Assembly (NCBI RefSeq): GCF_040096075.1
Contig: NZ_JBBMFJ010000011.1
Location: forward strand, 1-64,000
DNA length: 64,000 bases
Reading direction: 5' to 3'
DNA from: Brotaphodocola faecis
GTDB taxonomy: Bacteria; Bacillota; Clostridia; Lachnospirales; Lachnospiraceae
The position numbers and the translations under genes are program-made. The notes under the pieces were generated by a model. That model saw only the letters and a list, made by a program, of their open reading frames with translations, was not told the DNA's origin and made no database searches. Every line of letters begins with the position of its first letter. Position 1 is the stretch's first letter. Shown here in pieces: positions 41,602 through 51,067 of the stretch.

Positions 41602-41690
41602 TCCCGCTCCTTTTCTGCCCAATCCGCACTCCTTCATATTCTTTTATCATTCCATCTCTCTATCCTATTCTGGTAAATTTTCGGATATTC

Positions 41691-41699
41691 TGCTATGAT
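41691..41699 (+). promoter_or_regulatory. Extended -10 promoter of dinB-like gene
   Basis: TGCTATGAT (TG-n-TATGAT) lies 47 bases before the ATG; the -35 position (TGGTAA) is poor. Confidence 0.45.
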
Positions 41700-41745
41700 A
41701 GAAGGCATATCGGACTTACAAAACAGGAACAGGAGGAAGCAAACC

Positions 41746-43023
41746 ATGGAAACCAGAAAACGGCTGATTTTTCACATCGATGTAAATTCCGCGTTCTTAA
41801 GCTGGGAATCCGTATACCGCCTTTCCCAGGACCCGGACGTGCAGGATCTGCGCCTGATTCCATCCGCGGTGGGTGGAGATGTCAGTTCCCGGCACGGCAT
41901 TATCCTGGCAAAATCCACCCCGGCGAAAAAGTTCGGCGTCGTGACGGCAGAAACCATCGGCTCTGCCCTGCGCAAATGCCCGGAACTAATCATCGTGCCG
42001 TCCCGGTTTGACATTTATTCCAGGTATTCCAGGCAGATGCTCGCCCTGCTCTCCGAATACACGCCGGATATTGAAAAGTTCAGCATTGATGAGGCCTTTC
42101 TGGACATGACCGAAACCATTCATCTGTTTGGCCGCCCCAGGGAGGTAGCAGACCAGATCCGCAGCCGTATCCGGGATGAGCTGAAATTCACGGTAAACGT
42201 AGGAATCTCCTCCAATAAGCTGCTGGCGAAAATGGCTTCGGACTTCGAGAAGCCGGATAAGACCCACACGCTGTTCCCGGAGGAAGTTCCTGCCAAAATG
42301 TGGCCGCTTCCGCTGCGGGATCTGCTTTTTGTAGGAGGCTCCGCCGCAGACAAGATGGCCCGCATCGGCCTTCACACCATCGGGGATGCCGCCGCCTGCG
42401 ACCTGGGGATTTTAAAAGCGCATCTCGGTGACAAATACGCCACCCAGGTTTACCGTTACGCCAACGGCATTGACCAGGCCCCGGTGGCTCCGCCGGATCC
42501 CACCCGCAAGGGCTACGGCAACAGCATCACGCTCCCCCAGGATGTTTCCGACTTTGAAACCGCCTGTCAGGTTCTGCTGGCCTTAAGCGAAACCGTAGGG
42601 GCCAGGCTCCGGGAAGCCGGGGTGCGCTGCAACAGCGTAACCGTAGAATTCAAAGACTGGCGCTTTGCCAGCCAGTCCCACCAGTGCGTCTTAAAAAGTC
42701 CCACAGACTCCACCTCGGTTCTCTACGATACTGCCTGCCGCCTGTTAAAAGAATTCTGGGACAAAACGCCAGTCCGCCTGATTGGCCTTCGCACCGCCCA
42801 GATTCAGGAGGATTCCTTTGAACAGATGAGCCTGTTTGAAGATGCCCGCGCAAAGAAAATGCGGGCCATGGAAAAAGCGGTAGACAGCATCCGCGGACGC
42901 TACGGCATTGACAGTGTGCAGCGGGCCAGCTTTCTAAAAGAAAACAGTCCGACGCCCCACGCGGTCAGCCGCCAGAAACATTTAAACAAGTCATCAGAAC
43001 AACCTGCCGGAAAGGAACTGTAA
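41746..43023 (+). CDS. dinB: Y-family DNA polymerase (Pol IV-type)
   Basis: 425 aa. Metal-binding residues in FHIDVNSAFLSWE (first Asp) and KFSIDEAFLDM (Asp-Glu); the DNA-binding little-finger domain lies at about 240-360. Translesion polymerase that copies past damaged bases. AGGAGG precedes ATG at 41746; the in-frame stretch farther upstream is 5' leader. Five bases separate it from the RluA-type gene. No LexA-type box was recognised in the leader. Confidence 0.93.
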   Translation: METRKRLIFHIDVNSAFLSWESVYRLSQDPDVQDLRLIPSAVGGDVSSRHGIILAKSTPAKKFGVVTAETIGSALRKCPELIIVPSRFDIYSRYSRQMLALLSEYTPDIEKFSIDEAFLDMTETIHLFGRPREVADQIRSRIRDELKFTVNVGISSNKLLAKMASDFEKPDKTHTLFPEEVPAKMWPLPLRDLLFVGGSAADKMARIGLHTIGDAAACDLGILKAHLGDKYATQVYRYANGIDQAPVAPPDPTRKGYGNSITLPQDVSDFETACQVLLALSETVGARLREAGVRCNSVTVEFKDWRFASQSHQCVLKSPTDSTSVLYDTACRLLKEFWDKTPVRLIGLRTAQIQEDSFEQMSLFEDARAKKMRAMEKAVDSIRGRYGIDSVQRASFLKENSPTPHAVSRQKHLNKSSEQPAGKEL

Positions 43024-43027
43024 CATC

Positions 43028-43942
43028 ATGAACCATATCATCCGCCACTCCTACGCTGCTTCCAGAGACGGCCAGACCGTTGAAGAGCTGCTGCGCTCCC
43101 AGGGCTATTCCAAAAGCCTGATCAACCGGGTCAAGCTGACCGATGATGGTCTCATGATACGCGGGGAAAAGGTCTATACCACCCGTCGCATGCAGGCCGG
43201 CGACCGGCTGGATGTGGCCCTGCCGGAGGAAGCCTCCTCAGAGCACATCGTTCCCACGCCGATGCCCCTCTCCATTCTCTACGAAGATGAAGACCTGATG
43301 GTCATAAACAAGGCCGCCAATGTTCCCATCCACCCCTCCCAGGGAAACTTTTCCAACTCCCTGGGCAACGGTCTGGCCTGGTACTTTGAACAGAAACAGC
43401 AGTCCTTCGTGTTCCGCGCCATCAACCGACTGGACCGGGACACCACAGGACTTCTGATCGTGGCAAAAAACGCCCTGAGCAGCTGTATTCTTTCCAATAT
43501 GATAAAGAACCGCCAGATCCACCGCACCTACCTGGCGGCGGTAAGCGGGGATCTCTCCGGTCAGCCCGAAGGCACGATTGACGTTTCGATTGCCCGGCTT
43601 CCCGGTTCCACCATTGAGCGCATTCCGGATCCGGTTCACGGAGAATCCGCAGTGACCCATTATCAGCTTCTCTCCTACCAGCCAGAGACTGGCACCTCGC
43701 TTCTTATGATCCGCCTGGAAACAGGACGTACCCACCAGATCCGTGTCCACATGAAATACATCGGCCACCCGCTCTACGGAGATTTTCTTTACAACCCGGA
43801 TTACCGCTTTTTGCAGCGGCAGAGCCTGCACTCCTGGCAGCTGTCTTTTACACATCCTGTGTCGAAGATCCCGATGGAATTTACCGCCCCTGTACCAGAT
43901 GACATGCAGCAATTTCTTCCGGACATCTGGATTCAGAAATAA
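43028..43942 (+). CDS. RluA-family pseudouridine synthase
   Basis: 304 aa. An S4 RNA-binding domain (about 18-80) precedes the catalytic domain with RLDRDTTGLLIVAKN (catalytic Asp about 138) and the C-terminal LETGRTHQIRVHMKYIGHPLYGD. It isomerises uridine in rRNA or tRNA; RluD, RluC or YjbO/YhcT-type specificity cannot be told. It directly follows dinB. Confidence 0.93.
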   Translation: MNHIIRHSYAASRDGQTVEELLRSQGYSKSLINRVKLTDDGLMIRGEKVYTTRRMQAGDRLDVALPEEASSEHIVPTPMPLSILYEDEDLMVINKAANVPIHPSQGNFSNSLGNGLAWYFEQKQQSFVFRAINRLDRDTTGLLIVAKNALSSCILSNMIKNRQIHRTYLAAVSGDLSGQPEGTIDVSIARLPGSTIERIPDPVHGESAVTHYQLLSYQPETGTSLLMIRLETGRTHQIRVHMKYIGHPLYGDFLYNPDYRFLQRQSLHSWQLSFTHPVSKIPMEFTAPVPDDMQQFLPDIWIQK

Positions 43943-44000
43943 ACTCCAGGAAAACTGCGCCTTGCACTTAATTCCGTACAAGTTTCGTTAAGAAATTATA

Positions 44001-44029
44001 TTGAAATGCTCTATCCCCTGCTCTATAAT
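44001..44029 (+). promoter_or_regulatory. Promoter of the DUF1576 gene
   Basis: TTGAAA (44001-44006), 17-base spacer, TATAAT (44024-44029), 68 bases before ATG. Confidence 0.75.
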
Positions 44030-44096
44030 TGAGAATTAGAACACTACTACTCAGACAATTTTATAAAAATGTATAGGTACAGGGGATTTTTAGGTT

Positions 44097-45533
44097 ATGG
44101 AAGGTAAAAAATTATCCAACAGCACCATCATCAACGGGGTAGCTCTCGGCTTCTCCGTTGCTTTTCTGATTTCTTCTCTGGTTGCAGCCATCTACACCAG
44201 AGAACTGGGCAATGTTCTCCACGGCTGGTATCTCATTATGACATCACCAAGCCCGCTGGTTACAGACTATCTGGAGATCGGCGGCCTGCCAAGCGCCATG
44301 TTAAACGCCGGAGCCTGCGGTATGGCCTGCTGGCTTTTCATGGTCGGCTTAAAAGGGGACTCTCGTCCCAGCACACTGGCCGGTTATTTTCTTGTAGTAG
44401 CCCATTGTTTCTACGGACTGAACTTTCTGACCATGTGGCCCTGCTTTCTGGCCCCGTTTCTCTATCTTCATTTAAAGAAACTGGATTTCAAGAACAATCT
44501 TCATGTCTGCATGTTCACGACTTCCTTTGGGCCGTTCATCGGGGAACTGCTTTTTCGCTACACCCAGAAAACATTCACCTTTGGCCATCCGAGCCTGACG
44601 GTCAGCGGTGTGCTCTTAACCATCGCTTTCTCAATTATGCTGGGTTTTATCGTGCCGGCCATTCTTCCGGGTGCCCACGCATGGCACAAAGGCTACAACT
44701 TATACAACGGCGGCCTGGCCTTCGGACTGTTCGGTTTCTTTCTGTTTAACTTTTTTTATAACACCATGGGAATCGATCCGTCTTCCAAACTGACCCGCTT
44801 CAATCCGGTATACGAACAGTTCGGCCACTCCTTTCAGCTGTACGCCAACTGCTTCTTCCTGATTCTGTTCGCCATCTGCATCGCAACCGGATATTACTTA
44901 AATGGCAAAAGTTTCAAGGGTTATGGAGAGCTGATCCGGGACACCGGTCATCAGAGTGATTTCGCCGCCAAGTACAGCATGCCGGTCTGTCTCATCAACA
45001 TCGGCCTGGTAGGAACCTGTTTCCTTCTGTATCTGGATGTGATCATGGTCTATACGGAGGGCGTTGGCTTCACCGGTGCCACCATCGGCGTAGTGCTGGC
45101 TGCCATGACCTTCACCTGCATGGGACAGCACCCTGGAAACATCTGGCCGATCCTGGCCGGATACCAGCTGCTCTACTTCGTCACCATGTTTCTCTGCCAC
45201 ATCAACGGCCGTGAAATGAGCTGGACCATCACGACCCAGGGATACATCAACGGTGTGGCTTTCGCTACCGGCCTGTGTCCCATTGCAGGACGCTACGGCA
45301 GACGCGCAGGCATCGCAGCCGGATTCATGTGTGCTTCCATGTGTACCGCCACCAGTGCCCTGCACGGCGGCCTGGTGCTCTATAACGGAGGTTTCACCAC
45401 CGGCATCACCGCACTGATCCTGCTCCCGATCCTGGAACATTACATTCCGAAGACACGGGAATTCATGAACAATAAGAGACTGAATAAAGAAGATATGATT
45501 GCGCTGGTAGAGACCTTCAAACCCAACGACTGA
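44097..45533 (+). CDS. DUF1576 polytopic membrane protein
   Basis: 478 aa with about 12 hydrophobic segments and few charged loops. It resembles the DUF1576 family from the pattern MTSPSPLVTDYLEIGGLPSA near residue 50 and ALHGGLVLYNGGFTTGITA near residue 425; these repeat the theme seen mid-protein (GYNLYNGGLAFGLFGFF), suggesting an internal duplication. No known function; a transporter is plausible. AGGGG lies 12 bases before ATG, slightly far. Confidence 0.8.
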   Translation: MEGKKLSNSTIINGVALGFSVAFLISSLVAAIYTRELGNVLHGWYLIMTSPSPLVTDYLEIGGLPSAMLNAGACGMACWLFMVGLKGDSRPSTLAGYFLVVAHCFYGLNFLTMWPCFLAPFLYLHLKKLDFKNNLHVCMFTTSFGPFIGELLFRYTQKTFTFGHPSLTVSGVLLTIAFSIMLGFIVPAILPGAHAWHKGYNLYNGGLAFGLFGFFLFNFFYNTMGIDPSSKLTRFNPVYEQFGHSFQLYANCFFLILFAICIATGYYLNGKSFKGYGELIRDTGHQSDFAAKYSMPVCLINIGLVGTCFLLYLDVIMVYTEGVGFTGATIGVVLAAMTFTCMGQHPGNIWPILAGYQLLYFVTMFLCHINGREMSWTITTQGYINGVAFATGLCPIAGRYGRRAGIAAGFMCASMCTATSALHGGLVLYNGGFTTGITALILLPILEHYIPKTREFMNNKRLNKEDMIALVETFKPND

Positions 45534-45562
45534 TCACACTGAATCAGCTGCATTCAGACAAA

Positions 45563-45615
45563 CCAAAAGGGCTTCGCACATCAGGGATTTAACCCTGTAT
45601 GCGAAGCCCTTTTGG
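45563..45615. terminator. Bidirectional terminator between convergent genes
   Basis: CCAAAAGGGCTTCGCA (45563-45578) pairs with TGCGAAGCCCTTTTGG (45600-45615); an inner CAGGG/CCCTG pairs as well. TTTGT follows on the minus strand. The rsmF-like stop codon lies in the loop. Confidence 0.9.
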
Positions 45616-47022
45616 ATAATGGTTTTTTACTGTGCCGGAAACCGCTTTTCCCCAGCCCAGCGGATAATCTCCAATGCAGACAAGAGTCCAGCCGGAAAGA
45701 CCAGCCTCTCCTTTTACCGTATTGCCCTTCAGATAATCCAGCACCTGCGGATCTTCCGGTTCCAGGCGGCACACGGATACAGCCTGCTCCGGTTTCAGAA
45801 AATGTGACAGCGCGTGAGCCGGTTCAAAGCGTTTGGTCTTGAAAGCGCCAAGATGAAGGCCCGGACGAAGGACTCTCAGTCGGTCCAGAGCCGGTGTTCC
45901 CTCCGGCAGCTGGTACAGCTGGTCTCCAAAGAGAATCAGGCGGTCCATGCCTTCCTCCAATGCATCATGGTCAGACGCTGTCAGCGACTTTTTCAGAAAT
46001 TCTTCCACATAAGAACGGCCAGCCTTGTCATTCCAGTATTTCGGCTGTTTCCGCTTCCGGCCATCTTCTGCTGTCCACGTTCCATTCTTGCGAAGCAGCG
46101 CCAGATAATGGCCCTCGCCCTCTGACTTATGCGGCCAGATACGGAAGGTATTCCGAAGGTCCGGATTGTGATTGCGGCTCCACTCCGGATATCCGCAGGA
46201 TAAGCCCTCCGGCACCTCGTCTGGTTCCAGGCATACTACAGAAAATTCCGGATGGCGTTCCAGAAAGGCCGCCATACCGTCCTCATCCTCCTCCGGCGCA
46301 AAGGTACAGGTGGAATAGACCATTCTGCCCCCTGGCTTTAACATCTCTGCCGCATTGTCCAGGATCTCCTGCTGGCGCTCTGCGCAAAGCTTCACGTTTG
46401 CCTCACTCCACTCATTTCTGGCCTGCTCATCTTTCCGGAACATGCCTTCGCCGGAACAGGGCGCATCCACCACCATGCAGTCAAAAAATTCCGAAAAAAA
46501 GTCAGCCAGACTGCCGGAGTCCTCGTTCGTCACAATGGCATTGCCGATTCCCATACGCTCCACATTCTGGGACAGGATTTTTGCACGGGCGGGATGGATT
46601 TCATTGCTGACCAGAAGTCCTTTTCCGTTCAGGCGGGACGCAATATGGGTGGTTTTGCCCCCAGGAGCCGCACACAGGTCCAGCACCCGCTCACCCGGCT
46701 TTGGATCAAGCAGGGATACCACTGCCATGGCACTGGGCTCCTGAATATAATACACACCCGCTTCGTGATAAGGATGACGTCCAGGGCGACTTTCCTGTTC
46801 ATAATAAAAGCCTTCCCGGCACCAGCTTACGGGGCGCAGGGAAAATGTCTCCTGATTTTCCCGCGCAAACACCTCTGCCGGAACCTTCATGGTATTCACT
46901 CTGAGTCCGAGCGCCCGCTCCTTCTCATAACTTGCGAAAAAGGCATCGCATTCGCTTCCCAGAAGCTGCCTCATTCTCATGACAAATGCATCCGGGAGTT
47001 TCCAGGTATCCTGCTGTTCCAT
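45589..47022 (-). CDS. rRNA cytosine-C5 methyltransferase (RsmF/NOP2/Sun type)
   Basis: 477 aa. SAM-binding LDLCAAPGGKTTHIA (about 110), catalytic Cys in DAPCSGEGMFRKD (about 185) and second Cys in YSTCTFAPEED; the C-terminal third forms the PUA-like RNA-binding part seen in RsmF-type enzymes. It methylates cytosine in 16S rRNA in the family. AAAGGAG precedes ATG. The next 136 bases (47023-47158) contain nothing recognised. Confidence 0.93.
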   Translation of the reverse strand: MEQQDTWKLPDAFVMRMRQLLGSECDAFFASYEKERALGLRVNTMKVPAEVFARENQETFSLRPVSWCREGFYYEQESRPGRHPYHEAGVYYIQEPSAMAVVSLLDPKPGERVLDLCAAPGGKTTHIASRLNGKGLLVSNEIHPARAKILSQNVERMGIGNAIVTNEDSGSLADFFSEFFDCMVVDAPCSGEGMFRKDEQARNEWSEANVKLCAERQQEILDNAAEMLKPGGRMVYSTCTFAPEEDEDGMAAFLERHPEFSVVCLEPDEVPEGLSCGYPEWSRNHNPDLRNTFRIWPHKSEGEGHYLALLRKNGTWTAEDGRKRKQPKYWNDKAGRSYVEEFLKKSLTASDHDALEEGMDRLILFGDQLYQLPEGTPALDRLRVLRPGLHLGAFKTKRFEPAHALSHFLKPEQAVSVCRLEPEDPQVLDYLKGNTVKGEAGLSGWTLVCIGDYPLGWGKAVSGTVKNHYPKGLRIQG

Positions 47023-47158
47023 CTGTGTTTCTCCTTTTTCCTAGATTTCTATAACAAATGAGGGGTTGCCGCAAAATGGGATCCAGAATGTCTGGCATCC
47101 ATCCACAACAGCCCCTCCACTCTTCACAAAGTGTACAGATACAACTGAGATTCCTGAA

Positions 47159-47563
47159 TTATAAGGTTACCTTATAATTGTCAGAACCTTCTCCGTTTAC
47201 TACATAGTAAGCAACATTTTCTTCCGGTTTTACATAAACTTCAATGGTTTTGATCTCTGCGCCCTTATGAGCTTCCTCGTATGCCTTCACTGCCTTGTCC
47301 AGAACGTCTTTTGCAACGATCTGCTTGCCAGCGAACTCAATAACTACGCAAGCCTTCGGGTCTGCCTTCTTTGCAGGAGCTTTCTTTGCTGGTGCCTTCT
47401 TGGTGGTCTCGACTGGCTTTGCTGCCGGTGCCTCAACAACCGCCTTTACCGGAGTCTCTGCTTTAACCTCTGCTGCTGTGGTCTTAACCTCTGCTTTTAC
47501 GGTCTGAGTCTTCGGTGCTGCTTTTGCTGCTGCTTTAGCTGCGTTTTTTCTTGGTGCTGCCAT
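47159..47563 (-). CDS. DUF6465-like protein with histone-H1-like N-terminal tail
   Basis: 134 aa. Residues 1-65 are Ala/Lys/Pro/Val-rich (KKAPAKKAPAKKADPKA), like tails of histone H1 or AlgP/HctB-type nucleoid proteins; residues 66-134 form a small alpha-beta domain (CVVIEFAGKQIVAKDVLDK). I recall this as DUF6465, a family of Lachnospiraceae and relatives. GAGGAGG precedes the ATG and a perfect-consensus promoter precedes it, so the protein is probably abundant. DNA or RNA binding by the tail is inference. Confidence 0.75.
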   Translation of the reverse strand: MAAPRKNAAKAAAKAAPKTQTVKAEVKTTAAEVKAETPVKAVVEAPAAKPVETTKKAPAKKAPAKKADPKACVVIEFAGKQIVAKDVLDKAVKAYEEAHKGAEIKTIEVYVKPEENVAYYVVNGEGSDNYKVTL

Positions 47564-47636
47564 AGTTCTTATCCTCCTCATTCGATTCCAAATATGGATT
47601 GCTCCCACCGTCCGTTTTTGGACAGACGATGAGGGA

Positions 47637-47665
47637 ATTATAAATCTGTTTCCTGTTTTTGTCAA
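47637..47665 (-). promoter_or_regulatory. Consensus promoter of the DUF6465-like gene
   Basis: Minus strand TTGACA (47660-47665), 17-base spacer, TATAAT (47637-47642): both boxes and spacing match the consensus exactly, which predicts strong expression. Confidence 0.88.
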
Positions 47666-47769
47666 TGTTTTCCAGCGGTTTACGGGCTTTGATGGCCTCT
47701 TGTTTCCACTTTTATGCAGGATTTCTTTGCTGCTGTTTCAGCATTGCGCAAAAGCAGCGGATTTTTTGT

Positions 47770-48090
47770 TTAGAAAATCCCTGTCTGTGTTACAATCATT
47801 TCAGCCACGTACACAGCCACACAGGCTCCGATGGAGACCCGAAACAGGTTTCCGTCAACCCAGGCCAGAACCACGCCTGCCACAAACCCGACAATTCCCG
47901 TGATCCGGTTTCCTGTTGCGGAAAGAATGGACGGGAACGTCATAACCGAAAGGCTGACATAAGGCACATAGTATAAAAATGACTGAATGAATGGATTTTT
48001 GATTTCTCTGCGGATCAGGGTCAGCGGCAAAGCCCGCACGGCATAGATCGTCAGAAACATAACCAGAATAGACGCGTAAATATTATGCAT
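47770..48090 (-). CDS. azlD: Branched-chain amino acid exporter small subunit AzlD
   Basis: 106 aa, three or four membrane segments, with TYAVRALPLTLIRREI near the N terminus, typical of AzlD. It pairs with AzlC to export branched-chain amino acids or analogues. It overlaps the azlC end by 8 bases. Confidence 0.9.
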   Translation of the reverse strand: MHNIYASILVMFLTIYAVRALPLTLIRREIKNPFIQSFLYYVPYVSLSVMTFPSILSATGNRITGIVGFVAGVVLAWVDGNLFRVSIGACVAVYVAEMIVTQTGIF

Positions 48091-48802
48091 GATTCTCCTC
48101 CTTTACCGGGGATAACACAGCTGCCGCAGCGGAAATCAGCACCGTCAGTAAAATGATCTGAAAGCCCGATGAAATACTTTTAAGCCCCGGAAGACTCTGG
48201 AATAAAAAGCTTACCGCCATGGAAACGACCACTACCATGGCAATGACCTTGTCTTTTCTTGCCGGTGGAATCACCACGGCAAGAAACATGCCATAAATAG
48301 CCACACTCATGGCGCTCATGACCGGTGCCGGAAGGATCATGCCTACCACAGTGCCCAGAAACGTTCCCAGCACCCACCCCGGTGCTGCCACGCAGGCTGC
48401 TCCATACTGGTAAAACGGATTCAGCTTTCCCGGAACCGTCATGGAAATGCCGAAGATTTCATCCGTCACGGCATAGGACATGAAAATTCTATGCAGAAAC
48501 GGACGGTCCTGCTGCACCTTCTGAGACAAGGCGCTGGACATAAGAAGATAACGCATATTGATGACCACTGTTGTCACGATCATCTCCATAAATCCGGCCC
48601 CGGTCGCAATCATGCTGATTGCCGCAAATTCCCCGGCAGAAGCCAGCATCAGCGCCGACATCAGAGAGGACTGCAGCGCGTTCATCCCCGCCTTTCCAGC
48701 GGTGATACCAAGGGTAAACGCCACAGCAAAGTAACCCAGGCCAATGGGGACACCATCGCGCAGGCCGTTAAAAAAACTTGTTTTATCATTGTTCTGTTCC
48801 AT
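48083..48802 (-). CDS. azlC: Branched-chain amino acid exporter AzlC
   Basis: 239 aa with about seven membrane segments. Family marks are GLRDGVPIGLGYFAVAFTLG, ASAGEFAAISMI and NMRYLLMSSALS. With AzlD it forms the exporter. Divergent from a LysR gene 205 bases away, which probably controls it. Confidence 0.93.
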   Translation of the reverse strand: MEQNNDKTSFFNGLRDGVPIGLGYFAVAFTLGITAGKAGMNALQSSLMSALMLASAGEFAAISMIATGAGFMEMIVTTVVINMRYLLMSSALSQKVQQDRPFLHRIFMSYAVTDEIFGISMTVPGKLNPFYQYGAACVAAPGWVLGTFLGTVVGMILPAPVMSAMSVAIYGMFLAVVIPPARKDKVIAMVVVVSMAVSFLFQSLPGLKSISSGFQIILLTVLISAAAAVLSPVKEENHA

Positions 48803-48934
48803 TGTAAAACCCCTTCTTCATGGTAAAAATCCGGTTATTTAACAAAACCTGTTTCATTCTAGCTCAGTCTGTCTGGCAAGTCAACCTTCTGACCGGGGAT
48901 TTCCCATCCGATTCCATGATAGTTTTTTTAATGT

Positions 48935-48975
48935 CTATAGGTAATAGTGACTTTTTTAACATTTTGTATTATAAT
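48935..48975 (+). promoter_or_regulatory. Promoter and possible LysR box of the azl-linked regulator
   Basis: GTGACT (48947-48952), 17-base spacer, TATAAT (48970-48975). CTATAGGTAATAG (48935-48947), an inverted repeat overlapping the -35 box, is a candidate LysR site in the azlC-lysR intergenic region. Confidence 0.55.
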
Positions 48976-49007
48976 TTCCTATGGAAACATTGAAAGAAGG
49001 ACATAAG

Positions 49008-49934
49008 ATGACCAGTAAAGAATTATTATACGTAAAAACAGTTGCAGATGAGAAAAATATATCCAGGGCAGCCAAAAAACTATTTATTGCCCAGCCATCT
49101 CTCAGCCAGTCTATTCAGCGGATTGAGGATTCCGTTGGCATGCCTCTTTTTAACCGCACGGCAGGTGGCCTTACGCTCACCTTTGCCGGAGAACGCTATT
49201 ACCATATGGCAGTTCAGGTGTTAAAGATTTATCAGGATTTTGAACTGGAGGTCAGCGACATCAACAATCTGAAAACCGGCAAGATTCATCTCGGCACCAC
49301 CAACCATCTTGGTACCCTGGCTCTGTCCAAAATTCTCCCGAGATTCTGTGATGTCTGCTCCAACATTGAGCTCACGATCTCCGAAGAAAACTCTTCCAGA
49401 CTGGAACAGATGCTCATGTCAGGAGAACTGGATTTTGCCATTATGCACACACCGGCCGACCTTCGGACACAGCCACAGTTCAATTTTGATATCATGCGCC
49501 GTGATCCGTTTGTGATTGCCCTTGCGCCAGATCACCCGCTGATTGATCAGGCTGTACGCAAGGAAGGATACCCCTATCCGGTGCTGGATGTGAAAATGCT
49601 AAAAAACGAAACATTCCTGATGCTTCACAAATCACAGCGTATCCGCCAGATTACCGATGAGGTGCTTGGACGTGCAGGCATCCTGCGTCCAAAGATTTCA
49701 CTGACGCTTCGCAATTTTGAAACTGCCCAGTTGCTTGCTGCCCAAGGTCTTGGCGTTACCTTTGTTCCACTGGAATACTCACAGATCACATCCGAGGAAT
49801 ACCACCCTGCGCTCCTGTCCATCGACAATCAGTATCAGGCTTACTGGGATATGTGTATCACATCCTTAAAAGACGGTTTTCTGTCAAAAGCAGACCAGCT
49901 CTTCATCCGCATCGCAAAGGAAGAGCTGGCCTGA
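49008..49934 (+). CDS. LysR-family regulator next to azlCD
   Basis: 308 aa. Winged helix (about 1-60, KNISRAAKKLFIAQPSLSQS) and effector domain (about 90-300). Start MTSKELLYV has AAGGAC ten bases upstream. Divergent arrangement with azlCD suggests control of branched-chain amino-acid export. It is followed by the convergent M42 peptidase gene. Confidence 0.92.
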   Translation: MTSKELLYVKTVADEKNISRAAKKLFIAQPSLSQSIQRIEDSVGMPLFNRTAGGLTLTFAGERYYHMAVQVLKIYQDFELEVSDINNLKTGKIHLGTTNHLGTLALSKILPRFCDVCSNIELTISEENSSRLEQMLMSGELDFAIMHTPADLRTQPQFNFDIMRRDPFVIALAPDHPLIDQAVRKEGYPYPVLDVKMLKNETFLMLHKSQRIRQITDEVLGRAGILRPKISLTLRNFETAQLLAAQGLGVTFVPLEYSQITSEEYHPALLSIDNQYQAYWDMCITSLKDGFLSKADQLFIRIAKEELA

Positions 49935-49959
49935 ACAGGTCTTTTATTCAGTTTCGTTA

Positions 49960-51051
49960 TTACAGCACATCCTGGCGCATGATATGGCGGATGCGCTCCT
50001 CGTTTAATCCGCGGATGACCTCAACTGCCATGTTAATGGTAGATTCGATGTCTTCCTTCGCGCAGAAATTGTAATGGGTGTGCACATAGCGGGACGGAAT
50101 GCCCAGTACCAGAACCGGAACCGCCTGATGGGTCAGATGAATCTTGCCTGCATTGGTGCTGCCGCCGCGTCTTACCGCATCCTGGCATTTGATGTCGTAC
50201 TTGTCTGCAATCTCGTGGGCATAAGCCATAAACGCGTCATTGGCCACATAGCTGTTGTCCATATGGCGGATCTGCACGCCCTTCTTCATGCAGCCCTGGG
50301 CCACACCAGTGCGGTAATAGAAATCGTCTGCCGGGGATCCTTCAAATACGATAGCCAGATCCGGTTTTACCTGCTGGGCGGTTACGGTAGCGCCGCGCAT
50401 ACCGACTTCCTCCTGGGAAGCAAACGCGCCGACTACATCAACTGCCAGGCTGTCGGTCTCCTTCATCAGGGCTTTCATAGTCTCAATGATGCAGACACAG
50501 CCAAGGCGGTTGTCGAAAGCCTTGCCGGAGCAGATGCCGTGCTTCTCATCATAGGAGAAGGTTACATCCGGCATGATCGGATCACCGATATGGATGCCGT
50601 AATCCTCTTCTACTTCTTCTCTGCTGCTGGCTCCCACGTCTACCTTTAACTCCTCGATGGTCAGGGAATTGTCTGCTTTCTGGGCTGCCGTCAGGAAATG
50701 TACCGGCTTGGAGGTGATGATGCCTTTGATCTTCTCCCCTTTGCTGTTGCGTACAATCACGCTATGGGCCGGAAGGCTGGTCATATGGAAGCCGCCCAAA
50801 GTGATGATGCTTAACAGGCCGTTGTCCTCCACATTCTGTACCATAAAGCCGCACTCATCGGTGTGGGCATCCAGCATGAATACCGGGCGGTTTCCCTTTG
50901 CGTCCGGCATGGTAGCATACACATTGTACATTGCATCATTTCTTAAATTCAGTCCCTCACAGTGCTTCTGTACTGCCTTTACAACCTCCTCCTCAAAGCC
51001 GCTCGGGCCAAAGGCATTGGTCAAATCCTCAATTGTCTTTAAATCTGCCAT
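49960..51051 (-). CDS. M42-family glutamyl/leucyl aminopeptidase
   Basis: 363 aa. Two-metal peptidase motifs are LDAHTDECGFMV (about 67), GKAFDNRLGC (about 180), SQEEVGMRGA (about 212, catalytic Glu pair), FEGSPADDF and SRYVHTHYNF (last His ligand). Cytoplasmic, usually dodecameric tetrahedral shells that shorten peptides from the N terminus. It is 16 bases downstream of the D-aminopeptidase gene, so both act on the same imported peptides in all likelihood. Confidence 0.94.
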   Translation of the reverse strand: MADLKTIEDLTNAFGPSGFEEEVVKAVQKHCEGLNLRNDAMYNVYATMPDAKGNRPVFMLDAHTDECGFMVQNVEDNGLLSIITLGGFHMTSLPAHSVIVRNSKGEKIKGIITSKPVHFLTAAQKADNSLTIEELKVDVGASSREEVEEDYGIHIGDPIMPDVTFSYDEKHGICSGKAFDNRLGCVCIIETMKALMKETDSLAVDVVGAFASQEEVGMRGATVTAQQVKPDLAIVFEGSPADDFYYRTGVAQGCMKKGVQIRHMDNSYVANDAFMAYAHEIADKYDIKCQDAVRRGGSTNAGKIHLTHQAVPVLVLGIPSRYVHTHYNFCAKEDIESTINMAVEVIRGLNEERIRHIMRQDVL

Positions 51052-51067
51052 TTCTCATTTTCTCCCT

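Noticed and set aside
43238..43981. 247-codon frame antisense to the RluA-type gene
   Set aside because: The plus-strand protein has all catalytic motifs; the antisense translation has no family features and no ribosome site.
44898..45440. 180-codon His/Gly-rich frame antisense to the DUF1576 gene
   Set aside because: Mirror of hydrophobic codons in the real gene; no start context.
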